Assembly: GCA_044370375.1 (NCBI GenBank) | Contig: JBILVQ010000141.1 | Location: 1 to 7,910, forward strand | Reading direction: 5' to 3' | DNA: 7,910 bases | DNA from: JBILVQ01 sp044370375 | Lineage (GTDB): Bacteria; Bacteroidota; Bacteroidia; UBA4408 | In this document: positions 6,372-7,910 of the stretch, in pieces | How positions within the stretch are numbered: position 1 is the first letter of the stretch | Layout: every line of letters starts with the position of its first letter | Notes under the pieces: model-generated | Told to the model about the DNA's origin: nothing | What the model saw: only the letters and a program-made list of their open reading frames with translations | Database searches by the model: none | Made by a program: the position numbers and the translations under genes

Positions 6372-7298
6372 TTTACTTTGCTCCATAAAATTTTCGTAGA
6401 GCAGGTGAATAATTCCATCGGATAAGCCAATTTGCGGTACCATGATTTTTTGGATATTGGCTGTTTTCATCACGGTAATAAAAATCTCTGTGGCCGGCAG
6501 AATTACATCAGCGCGATCGGGGTTCATGCCCATCAGCGTGATTCTTTCCTCAACGGTATAAAGAGAAAGAGAGCTATACAATTCCTTCAATTTGGAATAA
6601 CTGATTTGGCGATCATCTTTTTTTCTGGCCAAACCTACCAATTTATTAATGTTTCCGCCTGATCCAATGCCGGCAATATTCTCATATTTGGCCGTAGCTT
6701 CAACAATCCACTCTTTCATTTCCTGCCATCTTTCCTTCGAAACCATTCCTTTTAACAAACGAATGGTACCGATGTTAAATGATTTGGAAGCACAAATTTT
6801 TCCATTCGAAAACAAGGTAAGTTCTGTACTTCCTCCGCCTACATCAATATACAAATAGGTCTTTCTGGAGTTAATTAATTCAGCCGTATGGTTGGCATAA
6901 ATGATTTCTGCCTCTTTTTGTCCTTCAATAACTTCAACTTTAATACCGGATTCAAGAAGAATGCGGTCAACAACCGACTGGCTATTTCGAGCTTCGCGCA
7001 TGGCAGAAGTAGCGCAGGCTCTATAGCTGATTACTTCGGAAACATCAATCAGGTTCCTGAAGGCGATCATGGTTTTAACCAATTGCTCCTCCTTTTTAGG
7101 AGAAATAATCTGGTTGGCAAAAGAGTCTTCTCCCAATCGAATAGGAACCCTGATAAGGGAAGATTTTTTGAAAACGGTTTCTCCGTTGGGCTGATCGTAC
7201 ACATTGCAGAAAAGCAGACGCACAGCATTGGAGCCAATATCAATGGCTGCAAACTTTAGCAAATTTTTCTCAAATGGAAACTCGCCTGCATCGCTCAT
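6351..7298 (-). CDS. Ppx/GppA family exopolyphosphatase (single catalytic module)
   Basis: Ppx/GppA enzymes release terminal phosphate from polyphosphate or hydrolyse pppGpp to ppGpp. This 315-residue protein has the sugar-kinase/ASKHA fold motifs in order: phosphate 1, AAIDIGSNAVRLL (residues 17-29, D20); RACATSAMREARN at 93-105; GQKEAEIIYAN at 126-136, with E129 the likely catalytic glutamate; phosphate 2, YIDVGGGSTELTLF (150-163); GIGSGGNINKL at 210-220; and the C-terminal GLSDGII at 291-297. It lacks the C-terminal helical/HD-like domains of E. coli Ppx (513 residues), so it is the short form. Polyphosphate is favoured over pppGpp because ppk lies 28 bp upstream on the same strand, but sequence alone does not exclude pppGpp. 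The ATG at 7298-7296 has AGG four bases upstream. The 3' end overlaps the convergent WbqC-like gene. Confidence 0.92.
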   Translation of the reverse strand: MSDAGEFPFEKNLLKFAAIDIGSNAVRLLFCNVYDQPNGETVFKKSSLIRVPIRLGEDSFANQIISPKKEEQLVKTMIAFRNLIDVSEVISYRACATSAMREARNSQSVVDRILLESGIKVEVIEGQKEAEIIYANHTAELINSRKTYLYIDVGGGSTELTLFSNGKICASKSFNIGTIRLLKGMVSKERWQEMKEWIVEATAKYENIAGIGSGGNINKLVGLARKKDDRQISYSKLKELYSSLSLYTVEERITLMGMNPDRADVILPATEIFITVMKTANIQKIMVPQIGLSDGIIHLLYENFMEQSKLPLASQ

Positions 7299-7300
7299 AC

Positions 7301-7312
7301 CTAAAATTTTAG
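7301..7312. repeat. 12-bp perfect palindrome just upstream of the Ppx gene
   Basis: CTAAAATTTTAG is a perfect inverted repeat. It lies in the 28-bp gap between the ppk stop and the ppx start, two bases before the ppx ATG in the minus-strand direction. It could be an operator half-site pair or a weak structure near the ribosome binding site, but an AT-rich palindrome of this length can arise by chance. The repeat itself is certain; any role is speculative. Confidence 0.4.
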
Positions 7313-7326
7313 AGGGTCAGTTAACT

Positions 7327-7910
7327 TCATTTTTTGTGCTGTAAAAATGCTTCAAAATATTTATAAAGTTCATCCTGGGCCCTTGTTTTTTTTCCACCAT
7401 CGGGTAAACGATACACATTGTCCTGACTGGCATTGAGGATTCTGACTTTGGTACTACCATTCCACTGGATGTTTAGAAAATCAAGAATCATCTTCTGCAA
7501 ATCGCGATCATAAATAGGTACGGCAATTTCTGAACGGAAATCGAGGTTACGAATCATCAGGTCGGCACTAGACAAATATATCTTCCAGTCGCCACCATTA
7601 TAAAAAGCAAGTACACGGGCGTGTTCAAGATATTTATCCACCAAACTGATTGCTTCGATATTTTCACTCAGGCCTTTAATGCCCGGCACCAGGGAGCAAA
7701 TTCCGCGAATAATCAATCGGATTTTTACACCTTCAGAGGATGCTGCATAAAGCTTTTCAATCAATTCTTCGTCCACCAAACTATTCAACTTGAGAATGAT
7801 TTCGGCTTTTTTTCCGGCCTTGGCATTTTTTACTTCATCGCTGATCATTTTAATGATGCGGTTGCGCATAAAAAACGGACAAACCAAAAGATGCTTGTAG
7901 GTGCCTATTT
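7327..7910 (-). CDS. ppk1: Polyphosphate kinase 1, C-terminal part (partial, runs off the right edge)
   Basis: PPK1 reversibly transfers the terminal phosphate of ATP to polyphosphate through a phosphohistidine intermediate. About 194 C-terminal codons are present. The frame is open to base 7910, and the true start is outside the window, so the ATG and TTG codons near 7869-7887 are internal. The fragment opens with YKHLLVCPFFMRNRI, matching the segment that begins the C-terminal catalytic domains. It then shows AEIILKLNSLVDEELIEKLY, the RGICSLVPG loop, and YLEHARVLAFYNGGD with the second conserved histidine (codon 7621-7623, equivalent to E. coli H592). The LSSADLMIRNLDFRSEIAVP motif follows. 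The phosphorylated histidine (E. coli H435) lies beyond the edge. The complete enzyme is normally about 690-700 residues. The stop is 28 bp before the Ppx gene, so a ppk-ppx transcript is likely. Confidence 0.95.
   Translation of the reverse strand, partial: IGTYKHLLVCPFFMRNRIIKMISDEVKNAKAGKKAEIILKLNSLVDEELIEKLYAASSEGVKIRLIIRGICSLVPGIKGLSENIEAISLVDKYLEHARVLAFYNGGDWKIYLSSADLMIRNLDFRSEIAVPIYDRDLQKMILDFLNIQWNGSTKVRILNASQDNVYRLPDGGKKTRAQDELYKYFEAFLQHKK

Noticed and set aside
6379..6403. TGCTC…GAGCA hairpin as a terminator after the wbqC-like gene
   Set aside because: Only a 5-bp stem with a 15-base loop, no following T-run, and inside the Ppx coding sequence.
6888..7259. 123-codon plus-strand ORF opposite ppx
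   Set aside because: Antisense to conserved Ppx motifs, no recognisable domain; a by-product of codon bias on the other strand.
7327..7887. A complete 186-residue gene starting at 7887
   Set aside because: The codon at 7887 is TTG, and the frame remains open upstream with conserved PPK1 sequence (YKHL), so this is the tail of a longer gene cut by the window edge.

Overview
The window looks like ordinary chromosomal DNA of a Bacteroidota bacterium; I cannot name the genus. The evidence is an AT-leaning sequence, a TAnnTTTG-type promoter box, few strong Shine-Dalgarno sites, and the gene order parA, parB, a DUF5683 protein, dapB, a long Bacteroidota-type lepB and a wbqC-like gene. I know this order as recurring in that phylum. 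I see no insertion sequence, tRNA, rRNA, CRISPR array, prophage or integration signature.

Layout. Left edge, minus strand: a small NAD(P)H-dependent FMN reductase-like flavoprotein (55-576), possibly overlapped at its 3' end by the start of another minus-strand gene that leaves the window. Then a short divergent intergenic region (577-679). Centre, plus strand, 680-6371: seven tightly packed genes. They are a UPF0173 metallo-beta-lactamase-fold hydrolase, parA, parB, a DUF5683 envelope protein, dapB, lepB and a WbqC-family protein. Junctions are 15 bp, a 38-bp overlap, 0 bp, a 1-bp overlap, 65 bp and 8 bp, so most or all of the block is probably one transcript. Right side, minus strand: the C-terminal part of polyphosphate kinase 1 (runs off the right edge at 7910), followed downstream by a Ppx/GppA-type phosphatase. 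The Ppx gene is convergent with the wbqC-like gene and overlaps it by 21 bp.

How the genes work together. ParA and ParB partition the chromosome origin region (no parS site is visible here). DapB supplies the lysine/diaminopimelate pathway that feeds peptidoglycan. LepB cleaves signal peptides of exported proteins. The DUF5683 protein appears to be an exported or membrane protein of unknown role. The WbqC-like protein belongs to a family linked to polysaccharide or sugar-nucleotide loci. The central block therefore joins chromosome segregation with envelope growth. The right-hand pair makes and degrades inorganic polyphosphate.

I did not find a convincing undescribed system. The points most worth a second look are the uncharacterised DUF5683 gene with its apparent TTG start, the parA/parB overlap, the large insert and extra C-terminal membrane anchor of LepB, the convergent gene overlap, and the possible out-of-frame gene start at the left edge.
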